DNA from: Prosthecobacter gellanilyticus
GTDB lineage: Bacteria; Verrucomicrobiota; Verrucomicrobiia; Verrucomicrobiales; Verrucomicrobiaceae
Assembly: GCF_007992435.1 (NCBI RefSeq)
Contig: NZ_BKAG01000018.1
Coordinates: forward strand, 1-64,000
Length of the DNA stretch: 64,000 nucleotides
Reading direction: 5' to 3'
Under the pieces are notes generated by a model that was given only the letters and a program-made list of their open reading frames with translations, had not been told where the DNA came from and ran no database searches. Position 1 is the first letter of the stretch; each line of letters begins with the position of its first letter. Of the stretch, positions 9,035 through 18,363 are shown piece after piece. A program made the position numbers and the translations under genes.

Positions 9035-9988
9035 TCAACCTGCCCGCACGTCACCGATCCATAGCCGGCCAGCTTTGCGCCGGAGGTGACGATTGCCGGG
9101 CAGGTTGATCTTGGCGGGGCCTCCTGGCTGAAGCATGTCAAAGGCAAGCTCGACCTCGGCAAAACCAATGTTTTTGAGATGGTGAACGCTCACCAACCAC
9201 TGCCGCAAAAGCCGTAGCAGAAGAGCAGGATGCTCTTGCTTCAATTCTGGTGTGATCCGCAAGCTACGATCCGTATTCAAGAAAGTTTCCAGCAGACGAT
9301 CAGCCTGGCTTTGAAGAGCATCGTCATCCAATGTCGCGAGCGATCCCAAGCGGGCGATGATCGGTGACACATCTCTTTCGAAGATCTGGTTCAGCAAAGG
9401 CAGCACGTCCAATCGCAAGCGGTTGCGACGCGGACCCCGGGTCTTGTTGCTCGAGTCTTCGCGAAAGCTCAGCCCATGCTCCTGAATGTAGGCATCGATA
9501 TCTGATCGGCGCCAGTCGATCAACGGCCTCAGAAGCTGAAGCCGCTGCCCTTGGTGAAAAAGAAACCCTTCATACTGCATCCCCGACAGGCCGCTGATAC
9601 TGGTTCCCCGGCAGATGTTCGCCAAAATGGTTTCCGCCTGATCATCCGCATGATGAGCCACAAAGACGGTCTGTGTGCCATGCTTCACCGCCATCTCACT
9701 CAGGAAGTCGTGGCGCAAAAGCCGTCCGGTCGTCTCCATGGAAAGCCGGTGAGCCTTCCCATACGCAGCCACATCCACCTTCCGCACCTCACAAAGAAGT
9801 CCATGCCTCTTGGCAAGCCGTCGAACAAACGCCGCATCCTGCCCTGACTCACCACCTCTCAGTCCATGATTGAGATGGCAGACCACCAGATTCTTCATCC
9901 CCTGCCCCAAGAGCCAATGCAACAGCACCACCGAATCCCGCCCACCAGAAACGGCGACGAGTGCGGGCGCGGATGAAGAGTTGGACAT
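9035..9988 (-). CDS. tilS: tRNA(Ile)-lysidine synthetase TilS
   Basis: This 317-residue protein is the ATP-dependent enzyme that converts cytidine 34 of tRNA-Ile(CAU) to lysidine so that the tRNA reads AUA. The PP-loop SGGRDS sits at residues 14-19. The family motifs HLNHGLRG, AHHADDQAET and a later RPLI with SFREDSSN follow, all typical of TilS. It is at the short end of the family and appears to have a reduced C-terminal domain. ATG 9988 is chosen because it puts the PP-loop at the usual distance from the N terminus. The frame runs on to 10291, but that extension crosses an inverted-repeat element and is not convincing. Confidence 0.93.
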   Translation of the reverse strand: MSNSSSAPALVAVSGGRDSVVLLHWLLGQGMKNLVVCHLNHGLRGGESGQDAAFVRRLAKRHGLLCEVRKVDVAAYGKAHRLSMETTGRLLRHDFLSEMAVKHGTQTVFVAHHADDQAETILANICRGTSISGLSGMQYEGFLFHQGQRLQLLRPLIDWRRSDIDAYIQEHGLSFREDSSNKTRGPRRNRLRLDVLPLLNQIFERDVSPIIARLGSLATLDDDALQSQADRLLETFLNTDRSLRITPELKQEHPALLLRLLRQWLVSVHHLKNIGFAEVELAFDMLQPGGPAKINLPGNRHLRRKAGRLWIGDVRAG

Positions 9989-10031
9989 GAGCCTGGAAGC
10001 TATAGCGAGTCCCGCACCACCTGTCAGCGCC

Positions 10032-10210
10032 GAAGTCGCGAAGCGTCCTGGAGTGCTCCAGTCCTCTGGAGCTTTCCGCCGGAGCAGTGGATACACACCG
10101 CTCCAAGGACTAATTGACCTCGACAGACCTTCGCATGCCCGCTGCGCGAAGGATCTCGTTAGGCCTTGGAAAGCGCCGGAGGACCGGCGCCCTCCACGAC
10201 GCTCCGCGAC
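10032..10210. repeat. Nested inverted-repeat element, copy 1
   Basis: The ends form an imperfect inverted repeat. The left end reads GTCGCGAAGCGTC and the right end GACGCTCCGCGAC, with one mismatch when paired, and the match continues inward with a few mismatches. Inside, GTCCTC with GCTTTCC pairs with GGAAAGC and GAGGAC, and CCTTCGC pairs with GCGAAGG around a short loop. The whole element could fold as a branched cruciform. Its outer arms match those of a second element at 31283-31454. It lies between the start of tilS and the 3' end of the DUF1501 gene, and no protein is encoded. Confidence 0.8.
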
Positions 10211-10223
10211 AGTCACGCCCCCC

Positions 10224-10261
10224 AAAAAAACAAAACCGCCCTCAACTTTCGTCGAGGGCGG
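10224..10261 (-). terminator. Rho-independent terminator after the DUF1501 gene
   Basis: The arms CCGCCCTC (10236-10243) and GAGGGCGG (10254-10261) form a perfect eight-pair stem with a ten-base loop. On the minus strand the stem is followed by T runs (complement of 10224-10235). It ends transcripts of the DUF1549/DUF1501 operon, whose last stop codon is at 10288. Confidence 0.85.
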
Positions 10262-10287
10262 CTGAAGTAAATAAACCAACGCACCGA

Positions 10288-11601
10288 TCAAGCAAACACA
10301 CCCGTCACTGGCTGACCGCGGTCAGCAATGGTGAAGGGGCGCTTGCTTGGGCTGTAGATGACCTGGTCCAGAGGCAGGCCGAGGGCATAGGCGATCGTGG
10401 CATTCATGTCCATGATCTGCATCTTGTCCTTCACGACCTCGCGGCCTTCGGCATCCGTGGCACCGTAGGTGTAGCCACCTTTCACGCCACCACCGAACAT
10501 GGCGGCGGAGAAGGCTTTCGGGTAATGGTCACGACCGACGTTCTGGTTGATGTCCGGCGTGCGGCCGAACTCCGTGGTCACGACCACCAGCGTGTCCTGC
10601 AGGAGGCCGCGGTTGTGGAGATCACTCAGCAGAGTGGAGAGACCCTTGTCGAGCGTTTCGCAGCGCTCAGGCACAGCCACAAAGTTGGCATTGTGCGTGT
10701 CCCAGCCACCGAGGGAGACCTCGACGAAGCGGACACCACGCTCTACGAGGCGACGGGCAAGCAAGCAGCCCTGGCCGAAAGCTTCCTTGCCATAGGAGGC
10801 GCGGAGGTCGGCAGGCTCGTCGCTGAGATCGAAGGCCTTCAAGTCTTCCGACCTCATCATGGCGATGGCGTCATCATACATGTCGGCATAGGCCTTCACA
10901 TTGCGATGCTTGAAGGTGCTGCGGAAATCAGCGTCCAGGTCGTCAGCCAGTTTCAGGCGGGAGTTGAACTTTTCCTCGGTCAGCCCGGGCTGCATCTTCA
11001 CATTCTTCAGGCCGCTTTCGGGATTGTTCACGAAGAGCGGAGCCTGGGCAGCCGGGAAGAAGCCAGAACCCGGATGGCGGCTGTCATTGCCGACATACAC
11101 ATAGTTAGGCAGAGTGCTGTTGCCACCGCCCTGGAAGACGTTCAGCCAGGCTCCCATGCCCGGATGGCGGATGGTGCCGCGCATCTCATAGCTGGTGTGC
11201 ATCATGTAGTTTCCCTGCTCATGCGCGCCCTGCGTGGAGGTCAGCGAGTTGATCACGGTGCCGTGGTGCATCTGCTTCGCGGTGAGCGGCAGGTTTTCAG
11301 CAAGGCGTACGCCGTCAGCGCTGGTCTTGATGGCCTTGGTAGGGCCGCCAGTGACGGTGCCGGGCTTTGGATCCCAGGTGTCCAGATGCGTCTGGCCACC
11401 GCTCATGTAGAGGTAGATCACGTTCTTCGCCGTGGCCACCTGCTTCAGCTTCGAGGAGTGCTCAAAAGCCGCGAAGGAGCGGCTCGTCATGGAGCTGCCG
11501 AGCAGCCCGACGCCGAGGAGTGAGGAGGCCGTTTTGGCGGCAAAGTCACGGCGTGTGATTTCGCCAGATTGGAGGAGCTTGGAGGCGAGTTCTTGTTTCA
11601 T
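10288..11601 (-). CDS. DUF1501 protein, TAT-exported
   Basis: The 437-residue protein belongs to the DUF1501 family, which has an alkaline-phosphatase/sulfatase-like fold and is abundant in Planctomycetes and Verrucomicrobia. The N terminus holds a twin-arginine signal (TRRDF, then a hydrophobic stretch ending near SRSFA), so it should be exported folded. Family landmarks include YLYMSGGQTHLDTWDPKPG, EVSLGGWDTHNANF and TTEFGRTPDIN, and these contribute probable metal ligands. It lies 59 bp downstream of the DUF1549/DUF1553 gene on the same strand. This pairing recurs in the phylum and suggests joint work on a periplasmic substrate, probably a polysaccharide, but the chemistry is unproven. Confidence 0.92.
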   Translation of the reverse strand: MKQELASKLLQSGEITRRDFAAKTASSLLGVGLLGSSMTSRSFAAFEHSSKLKQVATAKNVIYLYMSGGQTHLDTWDPKPGTVTGGPTKAIKTSADGVRLAENLPLTAKQMHHGTVINSLTSTQGAHEQGNYMMHTSYEMRGTIRHPGMGAWLNVFQGGGNSTLPNYVYVGNDSRHPGSGFFPAAQAPLFVNNPESGLKNVKMQPGLTEEKFNSRLKLADDLDADFRSTFKHRNVKAYADMYDDAIAMMRSEDLKAFDLSDEPADLRASYGKEAFGQGCLLARRLVERGVRFVEVSLGGWDTHNANFVAVPERCETLDKGLSTLLSDLHNRGLLQDTLVVVTTEFGRTPDINQNVGRDHYPKAFSAAMFGGGVKGGYTYGATDAEGREVVKDKMQIMDMNATIAYALGLPLDQVIYSPSKRPFTIADRGQPVTGVFA

Positions 11602-11660
11602 GGGAGGGTGGTATGTGGAGGGTCCTGAGCGCTAGTTTAACAAATGTTGGTGAATTCAGC

Positions 11661-14228
11661 TTACTGGATGAAGATGAACTGCTGGGTGTTCAGCAGGGCA
11701 AAGATGAGGTCCTCGGTGCCGGTGAGGCCTTTGTCCTGGGCATTGAGCCAGGTCTGCTTTTCCTTCGCGGTAGGCTGGCGGGAAAGGATGGCCATGTAGG
11801 CGGCAGCGATCTGGTCATCAGGATACTGCGCCTTGCTGATGGAGAGCATGAGCTGGCTGTATTTGCTGAGGATGTTCGGCATGAGGTTGCCGTTCATCAT
11901 GAAGAGGCTCTGCGGCACACTGGCATCGTAGTTCGCGTTCTCGATGGTCTCGCGGTCGCTCTGGCCGAAGTCACGAAGCGGATGACCGCGCTGGGCGGGG
12001 CTCTCCAGCTCGGCGGAGCGGACATAGTTGCGGCCCTGCTCGGCACGGGCGCGGAAGTAGTCGCGCTGCTGCTTCTCAGGGATGCCGTAGTAGCCAGCCT
12101 CTTCCTTGTAGGCTTCCTGGCGCTTCGCTTCCTCAGCCTTGCGCTCTTCTGGGGTTGGCTCTGCGCGGTCATAACCAGGGATCTTCACACGCTCGGCACG
12201 GATGCCGTTGGACATCATCATCATGCTGTCACCGGCCATCATGCTTGGGATCTCAGCGGTGGCCTCGCCAGGCTTGCCGGGCTTGGTCATCGCCACATTC
12301 TGGTAGGGCTTGCCTGTGACTTTCTCATACAGCTTCTTGTAACCAGGAACGAAGACTTCGGCAGCGGTGACGCGGCGGCCTTCACCCTGGATCGTGTTCA
12401 CCTCGGAGCGGAAGGCCTGGACCTTCTTCTGGGCTTCAGCCACCTGCTTCTCCATCGCGTCACGCTCTGGGCCGGGCTTCAGCATGTCCAGCTTCTCCTG
12501 GAGTTCCTTCTGGGCAGCACGCGCCTCGATGTAGAGCTTCTGCTTGTCTTCAGTGCGTGAGCGGTTCTTGCCATACACATCAGCGGCCAGCTTGAGCCCC
12601 TTCATCGCTTCCTCAGGAGTCAGTGCCTCGATGCCATCAGCATTTTTCTTCGCCTGGAGAATGCGCTGCTCCATCTGCTCACGGGCGGCGGCATTGATCA
12701 TCTCCGGATTCGGATTGATGAGGGTCACAAAGCTGTCCCACATCTGCTCGGCGCTCATGCGGCGAAGCACCGGACCGGTGAAGTGATAAGCAATGCCAGG
12801 GGCGATCTCGTCACGCGTGACCTGACGCTGATAGGCGCTGGTGTTATAAAGCACACGCAGGTAGGCCTTCATGTCATAGTTCAGCTCCTTCATCAGACCT
12901 TCCAGATTTGTCTGGAGTTCGGGGACCATCGGGATGGTGCCATCCATCAGTTCGTCCAGCGGCTCGATCAGCGCGAGACCGAAAGCCTTCTTCCAGAGGC
13001 GGTTCACGATCACCGTGGTGAAGCGTGGATTCTCCTTCGCGGTCATCCAGCGGGCATAGGCCTGCAGCGGCGTCTCGCCGGGCTGGGTCACGCACTCATG
13101 ACCCATCATGGTGCCAGCGGTCACCACGGACTTGGGCTTGGCATCCGTGTATTGATAGTCATGCGGCAGGGTCACCTTGCGGTCACGCTCACCCACGCTG
13201 GTGTAGCGCATGGTGTCGCTGATGTCCCGCATCGGCTCCTGGAAGTTCCGGTGCTCCTTGCGCAGAGCCTGACGGGCCTCATCCTGCTTCTTGCGAACTT
13301 CCTTCGAGGCGGCCTGATAAGCTTTCTCGTCCTCGTTGTACTTCTGTAGCTTGGCGGCGAACTCCTTCTCCAGTTTCTGGCGTTCCGCACTCTCGCTCAC
13401 CTCGAGCTTCTGGCGGTCTTCCTTGCTCAGCTTCTGGCGCTCATCCTTGCTGACCTTGCTGTTGAATTGAACTTTGTTAGGGCGCTGCGGACGTGTGGGC
13501 TCCGGAATGGCCTTGGCAGCCGCTTCTTCCTTCTCCTTCAGCAGGTCACGCACTTCACCGAGGGTGCCGCCATAGTAATCCTGGGTCTGCACACCATAGG
13601 TGAAGGCAGCCATCTTGAAGAACTGCATCTGGCTCCATTTATCAAACGGATGGTTATGGCACTGCGCGCACTCGATGCGTGTGCCCAGGAAAACGCGCAC
13701 GGTGTTCGCCATGTTGTCCAGCGGCATGCCGCGGTCACGCATGTAGTAGCCGATGGCACCGTTCTCCCACGCCATGCCCTGTGACGCCACCATGTCGCGC
13801 ACAAACTGGTCGTAGGGCTTGTTATCACGCAGGCTCTTCTTCACGAAGTTCGAGTAAGCTGCTCCCGTGATGGCACCGGTCTGGTTGCCGTTGGAGGTCA
13901 CGCGCAGCACGTCCGCCCAGTAGCTGAACATGTGCTGGGTGTGGCCTTCGGAGTCGAGCAGCTTGTCGATCAGCTTCGTGCGCTTGTCGGCATCCTTGGA
14001 GGCCAGAAAGTCCTCCGCCTCGCGTGTGGTGGGGATGCGCCCGATGATGTCCAGATACAAGCGGCGGACAAAGGTGTTGTCATCCACGGCAGGATTGCCC
14101 TGGACGTTGGCCTTCTTCCAGTCAGCCTGGAGGATGGCATCGATTTTCTTGGCTGCATCCTGAGTGCTCGGCGCGGCTTGCGCGGCGAAAGCCAGGACGA
14201 GGAGGGGGAGGGTGGTCAGGGGGCGCAT
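11661..14228 (-). CDS. DUF1549/DUF1553 secreted protein with CxxCH motif
   Basis: The 855-residue protein starts with a cleavable signal peptide (MRPLTTLPLLVLAFAAQA). The DUF1549 (PSCyt2) domain covers about residues 30-240 and contains the haem-type motif CAQCH within ECAQCHNHPFDKW. Residues 245-340 are a highly charged coiled coil. DUF1553 (PSD1) follows, with ENPRFTTVIVNRLWKKAFG and a C-terminal SLFMMNGNLM segment. It lacks the extra N-terminal cytochrome domain found in many relatives. It is the promoter-proximal gene of a two-gene operon with DUF1501. Export and a role in polymer breakdown are inferred from family context. Confidence 0.92.
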   Translation of the reverse strand: MRPLTTLPLLVLAFAAQAAPSTQDAAKKIDAILQADWKKANVQGNPAVDDNTFVRRLYLDIIGRIPTTREAEDFLASKDADKRTKLIDKLLDSEGHTQHMFSYWADVLRVTSNGNQTGAITGAAYSNFVKKSLRDNKPYDQFVRDMVASQGMAWENGAIGYYMRDRGMPLDNMANTVRVFLGTRIECAQCHNHPFDKWSQMQFFKMAAFTYGVQTQDYYGGTLGEVRDLLKEKEEAAAKAIPEPTRPQRPNKVQFNSKVSKDERQKLSKEDRQKLEVSESAERQKLEKEFAAKLQKYNEDEKAYQAASKEVRKKQDEARQALRKEHRNFQEPMRDISDTMRYTSVGERDRKVTLPHDYQYTDAKPKSVVTAGTMMGHECVTQPGETPLQAYARWMTAKENPRFTTVIVNRLWKKAFGLALIEPLDELMDGTIPMVPELQTNLEGLMKELNYDMKAYLRVLYNTSAYQRQVTRDEIAPGIAYHFTGPVLRRMSAEQMWDSFVTLINPNPEMINAAAREQMEQRILQAKKNADGIEALTPEEAMKGLKLAADVYGKNRSRTEDKQKLYIEARAAQKELQEKLDMLKPGPERDAMEKQVAEAQKKVQAFRSEVNTIQGEGRRVTAAEVFVPGYKKLYEKVTGKPYQNVAMTKPGKPGEATAEIPSMMAGDSMMMMSNGIRAERVKIPGYDRAEPTPEERKAEEAKRQEAYKEEAGYYGIPEKQQRDYFRARAEQGRNYVRSAELESPAQRGHPLRDFGQSDRETIENANYDASVPQSLFMMNGNLMPNILSKYSQLMLSISKAQYPDDQIAAAYMAILSRQPTAKEKQTWLNAQDKGLTGTEDLIFALLNTQQFIFIQ

Positions 14229-14348
14229 GGCGTGCGTTGTTCAGCATAACCAACGGCGCGACTGAAAAATGTTTTTCACAATCCGAATAAAATACTTCTC
14301 TAATGCCCTTCCGAACAAACATGATCTGTCCATCAGGAGCCCGCAGTA

Positions 14349-15725
14349 TCAGGCACGCACGCTCAGCGACGAAGCGCCCTTTGGCATTTTCACGCATGCG
14401 CATGTCATTTCCCCCTCGCGGCACCATGTGCCCGGCTTGAGATGAAGCTTTGAATCCACCTTCTGCAGCGGCTGCGCTTCACTCTCCGCCTTGGGCTGCC
14501 AGTGCGGCACGCCTTCAGCAAAGGGCAGTGACAGCGTGAACTCATCACAGGCAAAGGGTGCTTGCAGCATCACCAGCTCCTCATCCTTCTTCAAAGTGAT
14601 CTTCGTCAGCTCCTTCGCGGCCCAGTAGCGCGCGATCTCGCTGAGCTTCATCCAGTGAAGATGATCAAAGGTCGCATGCAGGCGCTTCACCACCTCGCGG
14701 AAGATCTCAAAGCCGATCTCGAGCCCGTTCCAATAGATGCCTGTCCAGTGACAGACGATGATCGCCGGCTCGCCACGCTGGATCACCTCCACCATGCGGC
14801 CAGTCTTGCCATCTTCCGCGATGAAGGCATCCGCACCCTTCGGCGTCACACAGTCCCAGCCACCCGTCCAGTCTCCCGTGCAGCCGAGCACATGCACGAC
14901 ACAGCGCGGATCATCCGAATCCAAGCCAGAAGCATTTTGCACAATGGGTGCCACGCTTTCCGTGCCGCTCGCATGCAGGTCACGGAAGTAATGCGGGATC
15001 TCCGTTTGAAACACATTTCGACAGGCCTCAAAAGATGCCTGAGCGAGCTGCGGACGTGCCTTGCCACCGAAACCTCCAGGCGTGGTGATGCCCTCACAAG
15101 GCAGGCCGATGTTCTTCAAGATGGTGAGCGCATAGCTCATATAATCCGCGATCTCATCCGCCGAACGACCATTGCACCAATCCCAGTTCTCTATGAAGCG
15201 CGGACTGATCTCCGGATACGGATGCCCGGTCTTCGTATCAATGATGCGCGTGTGCGTGACCATCTCCGGATGGATGTCCCAGCTCGGCATCATGCGCTCG
15301 CGAACGAGATCAATGCTGTTCTTCAGTTCCTTCTGCGTCCACCCGGGGATCTCACGGTCCAGCCGCCCCACACAGGCAGGAAATGGCACAATGCTGTATT
15401 TGCCCTTCACCCCGTTTTCATCGGCCCAGTCGGCAAACTTCCGCACAAAACTGTCCGGGATCTCGTCCGGCCAGCTCTTCCACGGGTAGTGATCATACCT
15501 CCCGGGATTCACCGCCGCGAACTGCGGGATGGCAAACTTGTTCAGGTTCACCAGACAGGTGGAGTCATCAATGATGATGCTCACCGGCACCCGGCCCCGT
15601 GGATTCAGCACCTTCACGCCCGCATCCTGCCCCGGCCGGTCCCCTGGAACCTGGCCAAACAAGGGCGCCCCCAGGGCCAGGGCAGAGGCTTCCAAGAAAC
15701 GGCGACGGCTGGGATGGTGGCGCAT
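14349..15725 (-). CDS. TAT-exported polysaccharide deacetylase-like protein
   Basis: The 458-residue protein has a twin-arginine signal (SRRRFLEASALALG). A beta/alpha-barrel-like body follows, opening with VPVSIIIDDSTC, whose paired aspartates sit where NodB-type deacetylases bind metal. HPEMVTHTRI (about residue 150) and CHWTGIYWNG (about 330) add candidate ligands. The last 100 residues look like a separate beta domain. I assign only the fold class; the substrate could be a glycan or something else. It is upstream of the DUF1549 gene on the same strand with a 120-bp gap, so it may have a separate promoter. It is divergent from transketolase. Confidence 0.6.
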   Translation of the reverse strand: MRHHPSRRRFLEASALALGAPLFGQVPGDRPGQDAGVKVLNPRGRVPVSIIIDDSTCLVNLNKFAIPQFAAVNPGRYDHYPWKSWPDEIPDSFVRKFADWADENGVKGKYSIVPFPACVGRLDREIPGWTQKELKNSIDLVRERMMPSWDIHPEMVTHTRIIDTKTGHPYPEISPRFIENWDWCNGRSADEIADYMSYALTILKNIGLPCEGITTPGGFGGKARPQLAQASFEACRNVFQTEIPHYFRDLHASGTESVAPIVQNASGLDSDDPRCVVHVLGCTGDWTGGWDCVTPKGADAFIAEDGKTGRMVEVIQRGEPAIIVCHWTGIYWNGLEIGFEIFREVVKRLHATFDHLHWMKLSEIARYWAAKELTKITLKKDEELVMLQAPFACDEFTLSLPFAEGVPHWQPKAESEAQPLQKVDSKLHLKPGTWCREGEMTCACVKMPKGASSLSVRA

Positions 15726-15868
15726 AGGCTATCCTAAACGTCCGAAGCGCCCCATTTTTCGACCTTGAAAGGCCCCTCCGGACCGCTAAAGAACACGCCC
15801 CCCTGCGCCCGGCCGCCTCCGGCGCTTCTTTGCCCCCTTGACCCGTCTACCCAGACTACTCCTCTCTC

Positions 15869-17845
15869 ATGAACAAAGCCCTCCTCGCTCAAGCTGCCAA
15901 TGAAGCCCGTGGCCTCGCCATGGACGCCGTCCATAAATGCTCCTCCGGCCACCTCGGCCTGCCCCTCGGTGCCGCAGACATCGGCGCCGTGCTTTTTGGC
16001 GAGACCCTCCAGTGCAACCCTGCCGAACCCAAATGGCTGAACCGCGATCGCTTCATCCTTTCCGCCGGTCACGGCTCCATGTTCATCTACAGCTGGCTGC
16101 ACCTCAGCGGCTATGACCTCTCCCTGGACGAGCTGACCAAGTTCCGCGTGCTCGGCAGCCACACCCCAGGCCATCCGGAGTCCTTTGAAACCGTCGGCGT
16201 CGAGTGCACCACCGGCCCCCTCGGCCAGGGCATCGGCAATGCCGTCGGCTTCGCCCTCAGCGGCAAGATGGCTGCGGCGAAGTACAACACCGCCGATCAC
16301 AAGATCCTCGACAACCACATCTTCGCCCTCGCTGGTGACGGCTGCCTTCAGGAAGGTGTCGCCCGTGAAGCCGTGGCCTTCGCCGCGCACAACCATCTCG
16401 ACAACCTCATCGTCCTCTTCGACTCCAATGATGTCACGCTGGATGCCATGGCCAAGGTCACGCAGAGCGAAGACACGCAGGCTCTCTACACCGCCCTCGG
16501 CTGGGACGCTGTGACCATCGACGGTCATGATCTCGACGCCATCAAGGCCGCGATCGAGAAGGCCAAGTCCGACAACAACGGCAAGCCAAAGATCATCATC
16601 GCCAAGACCACCATCGCCAAAGGCATTCCAGAAGTTGCCGGCACGGCCAAGGGCCATGGTGAAGGCGGCGCCAAGTTCGTCGACGCGGCGAAAAAAGGCC
16701 TTGGCATCCCCGAAGGCACGCACTTCTACGTCAGCCCTGAAGTCACCGCTTACTTCGCCGACCTCAAGGCCAAGCGCGTGGCCGCTCATGCCGAGTGGAA
16801 CAAGACCTTCACCGCCTGGGCCGCTGCCAATGCGGACAAGGCCGCTGAACTCAAGGCTGCCCGCGAAGGCAAGCTGAATGCAGAAGACCTGCTCAAGGCC
16901 ATCCCTGAATACCCGGCTGAAGGCAAGGCCGCCACGCGTAACAGCGGTGGCGAGATCCTGAACAAGATCGCCGCCGTGGTGCCAAACCTCATCACCGGCA
17001 GCGCTGACCTTTTCGGCTCCACGAAGAACTACATCACCGGCGGTGGTGACTTCAGCGCCACGAACCCGACCGGTCGTAACATTTGGTTCGGCATTCGCGA
17101 GCACGCCATGGGCGCCATCTGCAATGGCATCGCTTATGACGGCCTCTTCCTCGCCAGCGGCGCCACCTTCCTGGTGTTCGCCGACTACTGCCGCCCGAGC
17201 ATCCGTCTCGCCGCTCTCTCCAAGCTGCCCGTGGTTTACATCTTCACGCACGACTCCGTCGGCGTCGGTGAAGACGGCCCGACTCATCAGCCCGTGGAAA
17301 CCGTCAGCGGTCTGCGCGTCATCCCGAACCTCGATGTCATCCGCCCTGGCGATGCTGAAGAAGCCGCTGCCGCGTTTGCCGCTGCCATCAGCCGTCCAGA
17401 TGGTCCTACCCTTCTCGCCCTCAGCCGTCAGGATCTGCCCCACCAGGGCAGCGCCAGCGCTGCTGCCCGCCGCGAAGGCACCCTCAAAGGTGGTTATGTC
17501 CTCGTGAAGGAAACCGCTCCGCTGGAAGCCATCGTCATCGCCACTGGTTCCGAAGTTCAGTGGGCCGTCGAAGGTGCCAAGGGCAAGCCCGGCGTCCGCG
17601 TCGTCAGCCTTCCTTGCTTCGAGATCTTCGACCGCCAGAGCGCCGAGTATCGTGAAAGCGTGCTCCCCGCCGCCTGCACCAAACGCATCGCCATCGAAGC
17701 CGGCGTCTCCGGCCTCTGGTGGAAATACGTCGGCACCCAGGGCCAGATCATCGGCATCGACCGCTTCGGCCTCAGCGCCCCTGGTAACACCGTCTTCAAA
17801 CAGCTCGGGATCACCGCCGAAGCCGTCGCGAAGGCCCTGGCTTGA
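15869..17845 (+). CDS. tkt: Transketolase
   Basis: The 658-residue protein is a thiamine-diphosphate-dependent transketolase of the non-oxidative pentose phosphate pathway, which transfers two-carbon units between sugar phosphates. The substrate and cofactor motifs are present: [10 protein letters not shown] and SAGHGSM near the N terminus, GDGCLQEG with SNDVTLD for thiamine diphosphate binding, the catalytic glutamate in FGIREHAMG, and [15 protein letters not shown]. The length is normal. It is read as a single gene, and two hairpins follow within 85 bp. Confidence 0.97.
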   Translation: MNKALLAQAANEARGLAMDAVHKCSSGHLGLPLGAADIGAVLFGETLQCNPAEPKWLNRDRFILSAGHGSMFIYSWLHLSGYDLSLDELTKFRVLGSHTPGHPESFETVGVECTTGPLGQGIGNAVGFALSGKMAAAKYNTADHKILDNHIFALAGDGCLQEGVAREAVAFAAHNHLDNLIVLFDSNDVTLDAMAKVTQSEDTQALYTALGWDAVTIDGHDLDAIKAAIEKAKSDNNGKPKIIIAKTTIAKGIPEVAGTAKGHGEGGAKFVDAAKKGLGIPEGTHFYVSPEVTAYFADLKAKRVAAHAEWNKTFTAWAAANADKAAELKAAREGKLNAEDLLKAIPEYPAEGKAATRNSGGEILNKIAAVVPNLITGSADLFGSTKNYITGGGDFSATNPTGRNIWFGIREHAMGAICNGIAYDGLFLASGATFLVFADYCRPSIRLAALSKLPVVYIFTHDSVGVGEDGPTHQPVETVSGLRVIPNLDVIRPGDAEEAAAAFAAAISRPDGPTLLALSRQDLPHQGSASAAARREGTLKGGYVLVKETAPLEAIVIATGSEVQWAVEGAKGKPGVRVVSLPCFEIFDRQSAEYRESVLPAACTKRIAIEAGVSGLWWKYVGTQGQIIGIDRFGLSAPGNTVFKQLGITAEAVAKALA

Positions 17846-17857
17846 TGCATCCATCGT

Positions 17858-17881
17858 AAAACGAATTTTCCAATTCGTTTT
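17858..17881. repeat. Palindrome after transketolase gene
   Basis: The arms AAAACGAATT (17858-17867) and AATTCGTTTT (17872-17881) are perfectly complementary around a TTCC loop, 12 bp after the tkt stop. The stem is AT-rich and has T residues in its right arm, so it may act as a bidirectional or backup terminator, or protect the tkt mRNA 3' end. Confidence 0.6.
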
Positions 17882-17893
17882 CCCCGAGACTTC

Positions 17894-17929
17894 AAAACCT
17901 CCCATTGCCTTGCAGTGGGAGGTTTTATT
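17894..17929 (+). terminator. Rho-independent terminator after tkt
   Basis: The arms AAACCTCCCA and TGGGAGGTTT pair perfectly around a short loop and run into a T-rich tail (TTTTATTG). It lies about 50 bp after the tkt stop and 28 bp before the next gene. Confidence 0.85.
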
Positions 17930-17957
17930 GTTTAGGCATCATCCATTCCGGTGCCTC

Positions 17958-18362
17958 ATGAAATCCTTGATCCATGTGCTTCTCCAAGCCGCCAGGGAGA
18001 TCGGGAAACAAGCCTCGGATGACACCACCGCATCAGCCCGTGCGTGGTGGGAAGCACGCCGCTGGCGCTACAACAAGGGTCTCGTCATCGCCGGTCTTCT
18101 CGCCTTTGTTGGCTATTCCATCGTGGGCTCAGTCTTTCTCGCCGACGATGTGGAGTTTGAGATCACTGTGTTCACCACGATCTTCCAAGGCATCGGTTAT
18201 CTGTTCATGATGGTCGTGGCAAATGTCTGCTACTTTCTTGGCCCGCTTTCAGAGCGTGGAGTGGACAGTAAAGACCTGGAGCAGCATCGCCAGCGCTACT
18301 ACCGCCTCGGCTTCTGGTTTTCCGTGCTGCTGCCCTTCTCCATCCCGTTGCGCTGTTGTTGA
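17958..18362 (+). CDS. Small membrane protein of unknown function
   Basis: The 134-residue protein has a charged N-terminal helix (about residues 1-38) and three hydrophobic segments near 40-62, 68-92 and 113-132. Between the last two is a polar loop, ERGVDSKDLEQHRQRYYR. It is probably an inner-membrane protein, and I recognise no family. The start is ATG 17958; the longer frame opening at 17574 overlaps tkt and is rejected. It stops one base from the end of the convergent DUF3592 gene. Confidence 0.6.
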   Translation: MKSLIHVLLQAAREIGKQASDDTTASARAWWEARRWRYNKGLVIAGLLAFVGYSIVGSVFLADDVEFEITVFTTIFQGIGYLFMMVVANVCYFLGPLSERGVDSKDLEQHRQRYYRLGFWFSVLLPFSIPLRCC

Positions 18363-18363
18363 T

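Noticed and set aside
9989-10291. N-terminal extension of TilS
   Set aside because: It would translate the inverted-repeat element and a terminator; the PP-loop position supports ATG 9988.
10114-11523. 469-residue plus-strand frame opposite DUF1501
   Set aside because: Antisense to a clear DUF1501 gene, and its start lies in the inverted-repeat element.
15734-17905. 723-residue open frame opposite transketolase
   Set aside because: It lies exactly antisense to a strongly conserved gene; its alanine/glycine/valine/aspartate-rich text mirrors the codon bias of tkt and has no domain.
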